The notes: generated by a model not told the origin, from the sequence alone. A DNA stretch of 41,005 bases from JBMNQS01 sp050944255 (GCA_050944255.1 JBMNQS010000011.1:1-41005), one strand, 5' to 3'; counted from the stretch's first letter, positions 9,001 through 15,842 are shown. Numbers and translations: made by a program.

Positions 9001-9595
9001 TGCGGGAGAATCCCGTGCCCGTCAGCGTGGCGGCGACACCTAAATCGATGGTTGCGGTGAAGGATTCCTCCTGCAGTTCAGCTTCAAGCTCCGTTTCTTC
9101 AAGTCCGGCGTTTTTCTGCTGCGCGGCTTGATCCGGGTCCTCTTCCAAAATATCCTTTTCGGTATCCTCGTCCGTTTCGGCATTTTCATCCGCTTCGGCA
9201 TCCTCGTCCGCTTCGGCACCTTCGTCCGCTTCGGTATCTTCCCCTGTTTCGGCGCTCCCGTCCGTTTGATCGCCCTCGTCTGTTTTGGTATCTTCGTCCG
9301 CCTGGGCGCTTTCGTCCGCCTGGGCATCCTTATCGTCTTGGGCATTCTCGTCTTCGCCCTCTTCGGCCGGGGCGCCTTCGGCTCCTTGCGCGCCGGCTTG
9401 CAGCCAGGCGCTTTCATCCGTACCGGCATGTTCCTGCGTCTGGGCGCTGTCTCCCGCCGCGTCAAATACCACTGCCCCCGCGGCCGCATCCGGACCGCCC
9501 GCGGCGAACACATCGCCCACGGGTAAAAGCGCTAGCACAATGATCATTGCCACTACCGCACACAATGTTCTTGGTGTTTTGGTGCGCCTTTTCAC
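6047..9595 (-). CDS. Large secreted adhesin-like surface protein with GAGIGGG repeats and MucBP-like domain
   Basis: 1182 residues. Order: signal peptide (1 to about 32, ending VFAAG); a very acidic low-complexity tract of hexads such as ADEDAE (about 75-150); a beta-rich repeat region with 11 units carrying GAGIGGG-type turns separated by TITIGGTARVTATSG-type strands (about 270-620), probably a right-handed beta-helix; an Fn3-like segment (GKTSADMISTNPALNG to VIPFTTLP); a MucBP-like module (VTERYVDADGQPV to HTVYFIYHE, about 985-1045); and a C-terminal domain shared with the small protein at 4758-5384. There is no LPXTG motif or C-terminal membrane helix. The start is GTG with AAGGAG 9 bases upstream. 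It is first in a three-gene operon. Probably cell-wall associated and binding host or carbohydrate ligands; this role is inferred from architecture. Confidence 0.85.
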   Translation of the reverse strand: MKRRTKTPRTLCAVVAMIIVLALLPVGDVFAAGGPDAAAGAVVFDAAGDSAQTQEHAGTDESAWLQAGAQGAEGAPAEEGEDENAQDDKDAQADESAQADEDTKTDEGDQTDGSAETGEDTEADEGAEADEDAEADENAETDEDTEKDILEEDPDQAAQQKNAGLEETELEAELQEESFTATIDLGVAATLTGTGFSRSGTTLTFNTSANGNEYQIIQTGTSLINSIVIASGVNTAITISGINVTNGGGHPLALQGTARLNLSLAGVSSLTATGSNSAGLYVAPDAQVTIGGAGSLEARSSGGAGIGGGSSWNQRVGAIIIGGDAHITAVGGNGAGIGGGAGNPIGTITIGGNARVTATGAAGAAGIGGGNMYSELAGVITIEGTAQVTAIGSGDGAGIGGGQGNPGGTITVRGAARVTATSGAGNAAGIGGGSNRIGGTITIEGEAQVTAESSSRGAGIGDGYNAAGGTITIGGTARVTATSGGSGAGIGSAENWSSSTTAIVIGGGAQVTATSGPGGAAGIGGGYGNRGGAITIGGTARVTATSGGSGAGIGGGQVWNLAPDAIVIENSAQVTATSGIGGGAGIGGGYGNAGGNITIRGTAHVTATSGAGAGGAGIGGGQPSGTAPTIHIASTASVKAYAYDPSRPALHIAGSNTGDGYFVNARFNQVPSDTSEVHIAVYADGAQEGSAPKLNELILPAGYSNFAYTTGHTSAQNDNLYAYAGSEMLGGVLRVADNSPQIHSVNNNSTLPVKLRRFPSAGTPSVENVGKTSADMISTNPALNGYTLIEGGFKYSTQIDGSGNLAGSIVTVPWTGTYGGVMTEPVEGLSANTHYYMAAYMQAQDAAGPIAVQSPVIPFTTLPDILSASADIGADATQMLIEASFFVGSADITDVTIYYDTGTVDTSSPSVTLDAGDFDNAGFEGALLEGLARREYNIMIVVTNEDGGTDTYTFSHTNGHIVTERYVDADGQPVDLVSYPNTIKSVPDGQNYSHSAPDIPGYTFIGYKLDDWSAATIYETVAVIGGVSGDHTVYFIYHEADTLLKVSVPVKLIFASFSGGDGEVASPDYRITNLSALPVKVFLKEFNSYDLDGLTLVQNEPAAEGELQLSLVGTEGFGTVSNLPDGPLVGGSGYMGQLGVKGSATDTGRFIIGGRYSGSFTTPRYPTFNAAFTFELVLPTTP
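7730..8725 (-). repeat. Imperfect tandem repeats encoding the GAGIGGG units
   Basis: Eleven units of about 90-110 bases inside the surface gene, each coding for a beta-strand pair ending in GAGIGGG or a close variant (GAGIGDG, GAGIGSA, AAGIGGG). Units differ in length and sequence, so this is protein repeat expansion rather than a CRISPR or satellite array. Confidence 0.85.
9145..9350 (-). repeat. 18-bp tandem repeats encoding acidic hexapeptides
   Basis: About ten imperfect 18-base units on the minus strand encode hexads of the form (A/T)DExxx, for example ADEGAE, ADEDAE, ADENAE and TDEDTE. This simple-sequence tract could change copy number by slippage without breaking the frame. Confidence 0.75.
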
Positions 9596-10287
9596 GATTG
9601 GATACTCCTTCTTGCCGGTCCGCCGCGATATACCGCGGTTATCAGGTTGTCGTTATCTGGCCTTAAAGTTTATAAAGTTTATGATGTTTTACCCCGCCAT
9701 AACCTTTTTGATTGAACATTTGACTAAATCGGCCTGAAAAAAATTGCCGTGGGCGAATCCATTGATCTTCAGCTCCCGGCCTTTTTTTACGCGCCGATGC
9801 AAACGCAAGCAATCGTATGCACAAAATGCGGTGATGTTTCTGTATTTTATATGGAAAAAACCGGAACGTCAATATAGGAATGGGAATTATTTTAATTTAT
9901 TGCTGAACGCCGTGGAAATAGCACCTTTTTATTTGGTTAAACTAATTAATTTATTAATTTTGCATGCTAAATATTTATTCAGAAAATGGAAAAATTATTG
10001 GCAAATCATCCCAGGCAAGCGATTCCAAATATGTCGTAAAAACCGCTTTTCGTGCAAAAACAAGGTTTGACATTGACTTTTTTTAAAAATTTTTTATTGT
10101 TTTTAAAGGTATTGAGGTGCTTGAATACGCAAGATGCTCTTATTAAAATTCGTATATGATAATCTGATTGCGACATATATTTTTCGGAAACAACAGATTA
10201 TAGCAATATGTTATTTTTTTGTTACAAAAATATTTCAGCGGATATTTTATCCCATATCATGGAAAAATTGGCTGAAACTGGCAGCTA

Positions 10288-10330
10288 TACCCGCCGGCGG
10301 AAGGCTTGGGCGGCCTTGCGCCGGCGGGTA
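10288..10330. repeat. Long GC-rich inverted repeat (hairpin)
   Basis: TACCCGCCGGCG (10288-10299) is perfectly repeated in inverse at 10319-10330. Inside, AAGGC (10301-10305) pairs with GCCTT (10313-10317), giving a 12 plus 5 bp stem with one G/G mismatch and a 7-base loop. No T-run follows on either strand, so it is not a standard terminator. Confidence 0.6.
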
Positions 10331-10488
10331 CCGCAAAAAACCGATGCTCGCCACGGGAGGATCATCGCATCACCGAAAAACATCCCGCCCGATCTGTAGA
10401 CCGCCATGCCCTTTACGGCCGGTTCATAGCCGGGATTTTCCCGCCGCACACGCATCCCGCAACTTAAATAAAGAAATTTAAAAAAGCG

Positions 10489-10517
10489 TTTAAAGCGCCG
10501 GCATTTCATGATAGAAT
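10489..10517 (+). promoter_or_regulatory. Predicted sigma-70-type promoter for the MFS gene
   Basis: TTTAAA (10489-10494), a 17-base spacer and TAGAAT (10512-10517), about 33 bases before the ATG at 10550. Confidence 0.5.
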
Positions 10518-10549
10518 GGGTATCGAAATGCAAAAAAGGGGGAGCGCGT

Positions 10550-11842
10550 ATGCCCTATTCGCAGGAGCACATAAAAAAGGTCGCCCGGTACAATGCCACC
10601 GTCATGGTGATGGAAGGATCGCTCTTTGTGCTGACCATATCCCTTCTGGACGCCAGCAGCGTGGTGTCGGTGTTTTTAAACGCGGTGATGGGCACCGCCG
10701 TCTGGTCCGGCGTGGCCAGCGCCATTGCGTTTCTGTTTCCGCTTCTGGGCACGCTCTACATGGGGCGGCGCATCGCGGCGCTGAAAAACCAGCAGAGAAC
10801 CATGGCCATAATGAGCTTCTTTCTGCGTCCCACGTTTATATTCATCGTGCTGGCGCTTATATTTGATCTGCCGCCGGTGACGCTGGGCATCATCTTTCTT
10901 TTCTGCTACGCGCTGTACTACTTTGGCGAAGGCAATATCAATCTTCTGTGGACGGAGATCCTGGTGCGCACCCAGCCCCTTGAAAACCGGGTGGCCATCA
11001 CCAGCAGGCAGCGGATTTACGGCGGCATCGTAGGGCTTTTGGGTGCGGAGATCATCCGCAGGACCCTGTCGTCCCAGATGGCGCTGAACGCCAAATTCAT
11101 CCTGATCTTTTCACTGGCGCTGGCCTCGTGCGTCATCAATGCGATCCTCCTGTATCTGATCCGCGATCTGCCGCCCGAAGATGAAAGGCCAAAGACATCG
11201 CCGGGATGGGGCGTGTACCTCAGGAGCTTTATGCCGCTGTTCACCCAGGAGAAGGAGGTGCGCCAGACCATCGGCGCAAAGGCCTTTTTTCAAATGGCCA
11301 TGATGAGCGCGCCGCTGAACATACTCTACTGCATCAATCACGGCAATATCACGCACAATCAGGCGGGCATGCTGATGTACATGCCGGTGATCGGCAGTAT
11401 ATTGGGCGGCATGTTCTGGACGTGGTACTCCAGGCGCTTTGGGTATCCGCGGGTGATCGTGGCCACCATGTGCGTGATGGTCCTGAGCGCCGTGTGCACG
11501 CTGGCGGCGCTGGCGCTGGCGCCCGGCGGCGCCAATGTGTTTGTGCTGATGGGCCTGGCCATGATTTTCATGTCCTTTAATCTGGGCGCGCACCACGCCT
11601 ACAACCACCATGTGATCAGCATCGTGCCGCAGCGGGACAGGGCGCAGTATTTCGTGCTGCTGTCGCTTCTGGTGGCGCCCTTTACGCTCTCGAGCATACT
11701 GGCGGGCACCATCACCGACGTCTTCGGTTACCTGCCGGCGTACCTGCTGCAGGCCATAGTGGCGGTGGGAGGGCTCTTCTACGCCCTGCGCTTTTACAAG
11801 ACCAGAAACAGCGCCAAGGAAGGATATGTGCTGCCAAGCTGA
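10550..11842 (+). CDS. Major facilitator superfamily (MFS) transporter
   Basis: 430 residues and about 12 hydrophobic segments spread over the whole length, separated by short basic loops (for example YMGRRIAALKNQQR and TWYSRRFGYPR at the usual loop positions). A larger central cytoplasmic loop (about 200-230, RDLPPEDERPKTSPG) divides the two six-helix halves. Substrate cannot be told. Start ATG at 10550 was chosen over an in-frame ATG at 10508 because GGGGGAG lies 6 bases upstream; the earlier start would overlap the predicted promoter. It is monocistronic, ending at a bidirectional terminator facing a convergent gene. Confidence 0.85.
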   Translation: MPYSQEHIKKVARYNATVMVMEGSLFVLTISLLDASSVVSVFLNAVMGTAVWSGVASAIAFLFPLLGTLYMGRRIAALKNQQRTMAIMSFFLRPTFIFIVLALIFDLPPVTLGIIFLFCYALYYFGEGNINLLWTEILVRTQPLENRVAITSRQRIYGGIVGLLGAEIIRRTLSSQMALNAKFILIFSLALASCVINAILLYLIRDLPPEDERPKTSPGWGVYLRSFMPLFTQEKEVRQTIGAKAFFQMAMMSAPLNILYCINHGNITHNQAGMLMYMPVIGSILGGMFWTWYSRRFGYPRVIVATMCVMVLSAVCTLAALALAPGGANVFVLMGLAMIFMSFNLGAHHAYNHHVISIVPQRDRAQYFVLLSLLVAPFTLSSILAGTITDVFGYLPAYLLQAIVAVGGLFYALRFYKTRNSAKEGYVLPS

Positions 11843-11855
11843 ATATAAGCCATGC

Positions 11856-11892
11856 AAAAGGGCCGGTATCGCGCGCGATACCGGCCCTTTTT
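11856..11892. terminator. Bidirectional intrinsic terminator
   Basis: A near-perfect inverted repeat with A-run on the left and T-run on the right (AAAAGGGCCGGTATCGCG with its complement). It separates the plus-strand MFS gene and the convergent minus-strand gene ending at 11899. Confidence 0.92.
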
Positions 11893-11898
11893 GTCGCC

Positions 11899-13746
11899 TC
11901 AGATGGCACTGAAGTCACAGCTCAGTTCCGGCTCCAGAAGCTCCCACGCACCGTTTCTGTACTGGTCGCGGAAGGCGGCCACAGCCTCGTCGACGGCCGC
12001 GCGGCCCCGCTCGCCCGCTTCCTCTTCAAAAACCTCTTTGAAAGCAGTGAGAAGGTGCGCCGTATGGTAGGAAAACGGCCGCAGAGCGTCCGCGTCCACC
12101 TTCCGGACGTACGAATCGATGCGCTGCCGCTCCGCCTGGCCTGATGTGGCGTCCATGAAGTGAAACTCGCACTTTAAGTCGCCGGCGCTGAGCGTGGCGG
12201 GCATCTGAAGACGCAGCGCCGGATTGAAGCCGTTTAAAACGGCGTGATCCACATAACGGCAGTAGAGCCTGCCCTCCTTCTGTTTGGCAAAGCATTTCCA
12301 GGTCTGGTTCCACGGGCACAGGTACTGCTCGGAGATATCGTAAGGATCGCTGGAAATATGCGCGCCCACGAAATCGTCGAGCCCTGCCTGCCACTCCTTC
12401 AGGGCGTAAAAGCCGGCCATATCCAGAGGGATACCGTATTTCAGCGCGCGCAGGCGCATCCGCTCGCCCCTCTGCCGCCCGTAACGCCGGGTGGCCTTTT
12501 CAATCAGGGCGTCGGCCTCGTCCCCCAGATGGTTGAACGCGGCGGCCGCCAGCATGGCGTACAGGTGCGCGTGGTGCTCCACTTCAAGAGCGCCTACCGT
12601 GTTGCCGTCCAGATTGGCGCCGTGCCCTGTCACCACGTGGGTGGACTCTCTGGCGCCGCTTCGGATCAGCGGCACGATCTCCTCCAGCAGCAAGGACGCC
12701 TCTTGCGGCTGCGCAAACAGCCGGGAAAGCGGATAGTCGATGCGCCTGTAGAACATGCGCAGCGCCATTTCGGTGACGCCGCCCTTGGTGGCGTGCTGGA
12801 AGGTGCTTTCCTCGATTTGCTCCCGCGTGTAGTGCTGCAGGCTGTGCAGGTGAAGGTCCAGGTAATTGAGAAACAGTTCGGCGATCAGGCGGTCGTCCAT
12901 GCCCAGTTCGCCACAGGCGTCCCGTACGCCGCCGTAGAAGGCCATGATCACCTGTGAGAGCGGCTCTTGCAGAAACTCCGGCACGTCCGACAGGCTGCAG
13001 GGCGTCACCACCGGATAGTCGTCATAGCCGGTCTGCGCCCGGTAGGCCGCCCGCATGGCCGACGCCACCTGGAAAGACGAAATGGAGAGCCCTGCGCGCG
13101 AAAGGGCCGTGGCGGCGGTATAGACAAGCTCGGAAACCGTGTGCAGCGTGCACTGGCCCCCCAGGTACGCGAACACCACCGACGGCGGCGTATTGACGCA
13201 GGCCCCGTAGGGCGAGAAAAACTCGCGCAGGCGGTCCTCCTTTTCTTCGGGCCACACGTCGCCGTCGGGGAAGGTGATCTCGGTGACTCCCTGGCGGGAA
13301 ACGTCGATGCCGGCAAAGGAGGTGACCATATTGGGCAAAAGGTTCACCACCAGGATATCGTCCCCCAGCACCTGCTTGTAAAACTGGCCCGCGGGACTCG
13401 GCGGGAACGCGTAAAGATCCGGCAGGGGCTTTCCCGCGCCGCGCAGGCTCTCGTAGTAGGGCGCCAGTATCTCCCGGGTAACGCCCGGGGCAAACGTGGG
13501 CTGCGGCGCGAAGAGGATGATGTCCGGCTCCAGGGTTTCGAGCATCTGCATGTTGCGGGAGCTGTCCCAGATGCGTACGCCCAGGCGCTCCTGTTTGGCG
13601 GGGATGGCGGGAATATCCGCCGTGGTGCCGATAACGCAGTCGGATAAATTTTCCTTCCCCGTAAGATGGGTCACGCAGGGAAAAAGGTACTCCAATAAAA
13701 ATCCTGCGCCGAGCATGGCGATGCGTGTCTTTTGATAGCGGTGCAT
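11899..13746 (-). CDS. Fusion of ProC-like NAD(P)-binding domain with L-2-amino-thiazoline-4-carboxylic acid hydrolase-like domain
   Basis: 615 residues. The N-terminal part (about 1-270) begins with a Rossmann-like RIAMLGAGFLLEYLF and continues with LVVNLLPNMVTSF and SVVFAYLGGQCTLHTVSELVYTA-type segments reminiscent of pyrroline-5-carboxylate reductase (ProC) and its dimerisation domain. The C-terminal part (about 330-565) resembles the ATC hydrolase family: EHHAHLYAMLAAAAFNHLG, an RRYGRQRGERMRLRAL helix, CPWNQTWKCFAK and a final KCEFHF. ATC hydrolases open the thiazoline ring in cysteine synthesis from D,L-ATC, but most homologues are uncharacterised. RBS AAAGGAGA precedes ATG. The gene stands alone between a terminator and repeat copy 1. 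Domain assignment is from pattern recognition; the true substrate is unknown. Confidence 0.7.
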   Translation of the reverse strand: MHRYQKTRIAMLGAGFLLEYLFPCVTHLTGKENLSDCVIGTTADIPAIPAKQERLGVRIWDSSRNMQMLETLEPDIILFAPQPTFAPGVTREILAPYYESLRGAGKPLPDLYAFPPSPAGQFYKQVLGDDILVVNLLPNMVTSFAGIDVSRQGVTEITFPDGDVWPEEKEDRLREFFSPYGACVNTPPSVVFAYLGGQCTLHTVSELVYTAATALSRAGLSISSFQVASAMRAAYRAQTGYDDYPVVTPCSLSDVPEFLQEPLSQVIMAFYGGVRDACGELGMDDRLIAELFLNYLDLHLHSLQHYTREQIEESTFQHATKGGVTEMALRMFYRRIDYPLSRLFAQPQEASLLLEEIVPLIRSGARESTHVVTGHGANLDGNTVGALEVEHHAHLYAMLAAAAFNHLGDEADALIEKATRRYGRQRGERMRLRALKYGIPLDMAGFYALKEWQAGLDDFVGAHISSDPYDISEQYLCPWNQTWKCFAKQKEGRLYCRYVDHAVLNGFNPALRLQMPATLSAGDLKCEFHFMDATSGQAERQRIDSYVRKVDADALRPFSYHTAHLLTAFKEVFEEEAGERGRAAVDEAVAAFRDQYRNGAWELLEPELSCDFSAI

Positions 13747-13818
13747 AGGGGCTCTCCTTTACGCGTACGTTTTTTCAAGTATAGCACATCCCCTGCGGCA
13801 CCGGAAAGAGGCGTGAAA

Positions 13819-14063
13819 AAAGCCCGCCGGATGGCGGGCTTTCGAGACCGTCAAAAAACGATGTTTTTTGACGGATTTGCCGGGGCTTTTCCTGCTGCAA
13901 AACCTATGGGCGGGTTTTTGCAGCGGCCGGAAAACCCTGAGCGGTGTGGGCTGCGACCGTACATGCCGCTCTTGCCCACAGATTAAAATTAAGGGGCTTT
14001 GGCCCCCTAATAACCCCCAAAAGGACTCTTCTCATAGCCTTAAAGCCCGCCGGATGGCGGGCT
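13819..14063. repeat. Terminator-enclosed repeat element, copy 1
   Basis: The core (13843-14041) lies between two copies of the same hairpin, GCCCGCC-GGAT-GGCGGGC, at 13822-13839 and 14045-14062. The core starts with a GTCAAAAAACGATGTTTTTTGAC stem-loop region, then has the nested AGGG(C)TTTTCC / GCTGCAAAACC stems closing at 13935, a GTGGGC...GCCCAC stem (13946-13979) and an AGGGGC...GCCCCCT hairpin (about 13992-14008). The left flank keeps an A-run, giving a T-run on the minus strand, so the left hairpin still looks like a terminator for transcription from the SDR gene. The right inverted end is the most degraded of the three copies. Confidence 0.85.
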
Positions 14064-14151
14064 CTTTCGCCGCTGTGGCCAGACGAGGCCTGCTGAAGGC
14101 GGACAAGCCCCGCCCGGCCATGCAGCGGCAGGAGGAAAGGACAAAGTATGC

Positions 14152-14916
14152 CTATTTGACCAGGTAGCCGCCGTCCACGGGAAGGATGGCGCCGTTGATA
14201 TAGTCGCTGGCGCTGGAGGCCAGAAACAGGACCGGGCCCTTCATATCCTGCGTGGTGCCCCAGCGGCCGGCGGGAATACGCGCGGAAACCTCGGCCTTTC
14301 TGGCGTCGGTCATATTGGCGGTCATCTCGGTTTCCATATAGCCCGGAGCAATGGCGTTGATATTGATGTTCTTGTCGGCGCAGTCGCTGGCCAGGCTCTT
14401 TGCAAGCTGGGCCACGGCGCCCTTGGTGGCGGTGTAGGCGGGGATGCAGGTGCCGCCGAAGAAGGCCAGCAGCGAGGAAATGATGATGATCTTGCCGCCG
14501 GTGGGCTGCTTGATCATGACCTGCACCGCCTTCTGGCACATGAACCATACGTGATTCAAGTTGACATTGATGACAAGTTCCCAGTCCTCGCGGGGGAACA
14601 GTTCCGGCGGGTGGCGGCGCTGTACGCCGGCGGCGGGGATCAGTACGTCCAGCCTGCCGCCAAGAAACTGCATGGCCTCGCCGAACATACGGTCAATCTC
14701 CTCGGGCTTTGTCAGATCGCCGCTGACGGCGAAGGCTTCGTACCCCTTGGCCACGTTTTCGGCCACGGCAGCCTCCAGCTTATCCTTTTGGATGTCCATC
14801 ATCACCACTTTGCAGCCCGCTTCAAGCAGCGCCTCGGCCATGCCCAGGGAGAGCCCCTGCGCGCCGCCGGTCACAATAGCGCATTTGCCCGTTACATCGA
14901 ATAAATTGCTCACCAT
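14152..14916 (-). CDS. SDR family oxidoreductase, KduD / gluconate 5-dehydrogenase-like
   Basis: 254 residues, typical classical SDR length. Cofactor motif TGGAQGLS (residues 16-23; the usual third Gly is Ser), acidic D41 after the second strand (suggesting NAD(H) rather than NADP(H)), N121, and the catalytic set S147/S148, Y161 and K165 (YTATK). The region VQRRHPPELFPREDWE resembles 2-dehydro-3-deoxy-D-gluconate 5-dehydrogenase and related sugar-acid dehydrogenases, which interconvert keto and hydroxy sugar acids. RBS AAAGGAG lies about 9 bases before ATG. Monocistronic on the minus strand, reading into repeat copy 1. The exact sugar acid is uncertain. Confidence 0.82.
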   Translation of the reverse strand: MVSNLFDVTGKCAIVTGGAQGLSLGMAEALLEAGCKVVMMDIQKDKLEAAVAENVAKGYEAFAVSGDLTKPEEIDRMFGEAMQFLGGRLDVLIPAAGVQRRHPPELFPREDWELVINVNLNHVWFMCQKAVQVMIKQPTGGKIIIISSLLAFFGGTCIPAYTATKGAVAQLAKSLASDCADKNININAIAPGYMETEMTANMTDARKAEVSARIPAGRWGTTQDMKGPVLFLASSASDYINGAILPVDGGYLVK

Positions 14917-15125
14917 TTTTTCTTGCTCCTTTATTTTGTATTCTTTGGTTAAACAGGATCACCGCTCGGGGAAGATCTCTAAAGCGTGAAAACAATCCGC
15001 ATCGTCAACAATTGTCCCAAAAGCGTGGTGGACGCCTCCATAAGGGACGCTCCACGTCCCAAGAAACATGATACAGGCTCCGCCCTTTTTTTGTCAATGG
15101 AAAAACGATGCGGCCCGGGCCGAAG

Positions 15126-15143
15126 GCCGCGTTCGAACGCGGC
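15126..15143. repeat. 18-bp perfect palindrome downstream of the GtrA-like gene
   Basis: GCCGCGTTCGAACGCGGC is fully self-complementary. It lies 30 bases past the stop of the minus-strand GtrA-like gene and is followed on that strand by GC-rich sequence and a short T-run, so it may be part of a terminator, though not a standard one. Confidence 0.4.
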
Positions 15144-15172
15144 GACCGCGCCCCGGCGCAAAATAACGCCGT

Positions 15173-15670
15173 TTACTGCGGCTGCCTGAACACCCACTTT
15201 TTCTGCAGATAATATCCCAGGAAAAACAGCAGGAAATCCACCACCACCTTGATGGCGGTCTCCCCCATGCCATAGGCGAGCCACCGGTACAATAAGGATA
15301 CCGCCAAGCCGGAAAGCAGCATCTTGCCGGCATTGAGCACCAGAAACCGCACCATGGATACCACCACCTGGCCGCTGGAGGGAAAGACTTTGAATTTGTT
15401 GATCAGATAGTTGATCAAAAGCGAAACGGCTCTGGCGCAGACGGTGCTGGCCAGCACGTAGCCGGGCAGAGCCCCGCGCAAAAGCTCCACTAAAAGCGCG
15501 AAGACGAGCAGATCCGCCGCCGCGGAGCACAGCGAGGAAAGCCCAAAGAGGATAAATGTCCGGTTTTTGATCAGCAGGGCTTTCATCCCTTCTGAAAAAG
15601 CGCGGCTTTTATCCACACTGCCCGCTTTACTCTTTTTTGCGTGGACGTCTTTTACGTGTTTGGGTTTCAT
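15173..15670 (-). CDS. GtrA-like membrane protein
   Basis: 165 residues: a basic, Lys-rich N-terminus (1-28), then four hydrophobic segments (about 38-58, 67-85, 105-127 and 135-155). The GtrA hallmarks NYLINKFKVF after helix 2 and YYLQKKWVF at the C-terminus are present. GtrA proteins are thought to flip or help transfer lipid-linked sugars for cell-surface polysaccharides or teichoic acid decoration. There is no Shine-Dalgarno before ATG; instead a -10-like TAAAAT lies 6 bases upstream, consistent with a leaderless transcript. A later ATG (residue 29) has only a poorly placed SD. No glycosyltransferase gene is adjacent. Confidence 0.82.
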   Translation of the reverse strand: MKPKHVKDVHAKKSKAGSVDKSRAFSEGMKALLIKNRTFILFGLSSLCSAAADLLVFALLVELLRGALPGYVLASTVCARAVSLLINYLINKFKVFPSSGQVVVSMVRFLVLNAGKMLLSGLAVSLLYRWLAYGMGETAIKVVVDFLLFFLGYYLQKKWVFRQPQ

Positions 15671-15676
15671 ATTTTA

Positions 15677-15704
15677 ATTTTATCACATTGCCGGGCAATG
15701 GGAA
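15677..15704 (-). promoter_or_regulatory. Possible leaderless promoter with an operator-like inverted repeat
   Basis: On the minus strand TTCCCA, a 16-base spacer and TAAAAT end 6 bases before the GtrA-like ATG. The spacer contains the inverted repeat CATTGCC-N-GGCAATG (15686-15700), which could be a repressor site. Confidence 0.4.
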
Positions 15705-15786
15705 GGGCTAATCCAAATTAAAATATCGGCTTATACGATAGGTTGCGCGTCCGCGCATTACCGGGCGTTTGCAGCTTTGACCGCGC

Positions 15787-15842
15787 TTGACAAAACGGCT
15801 TTACAGGCGATACACTGGCCTCAAAGATACACTGGCCTCAAA
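15787..15842 (+). promoter_or_regulatory. Promoter of the first LarA-like gene with a duplicated -10 region
   Basis: TTGACA (15787-15792), an 18-base spacer and TACACT (15811-15816). GATACACTGGCCTCAAA occurs twice in tandem (15809-15825 and 15826-15842), so the -10 hexamer is repeated 17 bases downstream. Confidence 0.55.

Larger units (their letters stand above)
9596..10549. other. Long intergenic region with AT-rich core
   Basis: No convincing gene in about 950 bases. The core (about 9840-10260) is far more AT-rich than the rest of the window, with A/T tracts such as TTTTTTTAAAAATTTTTT near 10077-10095. The two short open frames in it have no family resemblance or credible RBS. Near 9660-9690 the AAGTTTAT direct repeats read on the minus strand as possible -10 boxes for the surface operon (low confidence). 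A GC-rich hairpin (10288-10330) and a promoter (10489-10517) lie at the right end. The AT-rich core may be upstream regulatory DNA of the surface operon or the scar of foreign DNA. Confidence 0.5.

Noticed and set aside
9744..10481. Two open frames in the AT-rich island
   Set aside because: Products look like random translation of AT-rich DNA; no RBS and no family.
10508..10549. Longer MFS start at 10508
   Set aside because: It lies in the predicted -10 region and has no RBS; 10550 has a strong RBS.
13747..13800. Possible minus-strand promoter (TATACT) for the fusion gene
   Set aside because: No good -35 at the right distance, so not listed as a feature.
13868..14167. Open reading frame in repeat copy 1 (similar frames at 17080-17349 and 24209-24475) sharing the peptide GFCSGRKTLSGVGC or a variant
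   Set aside because: The frames come from the repeat's stem-loops, vary in start and end, and have no RBS or protein-like composition; the similarity is at DNA level.
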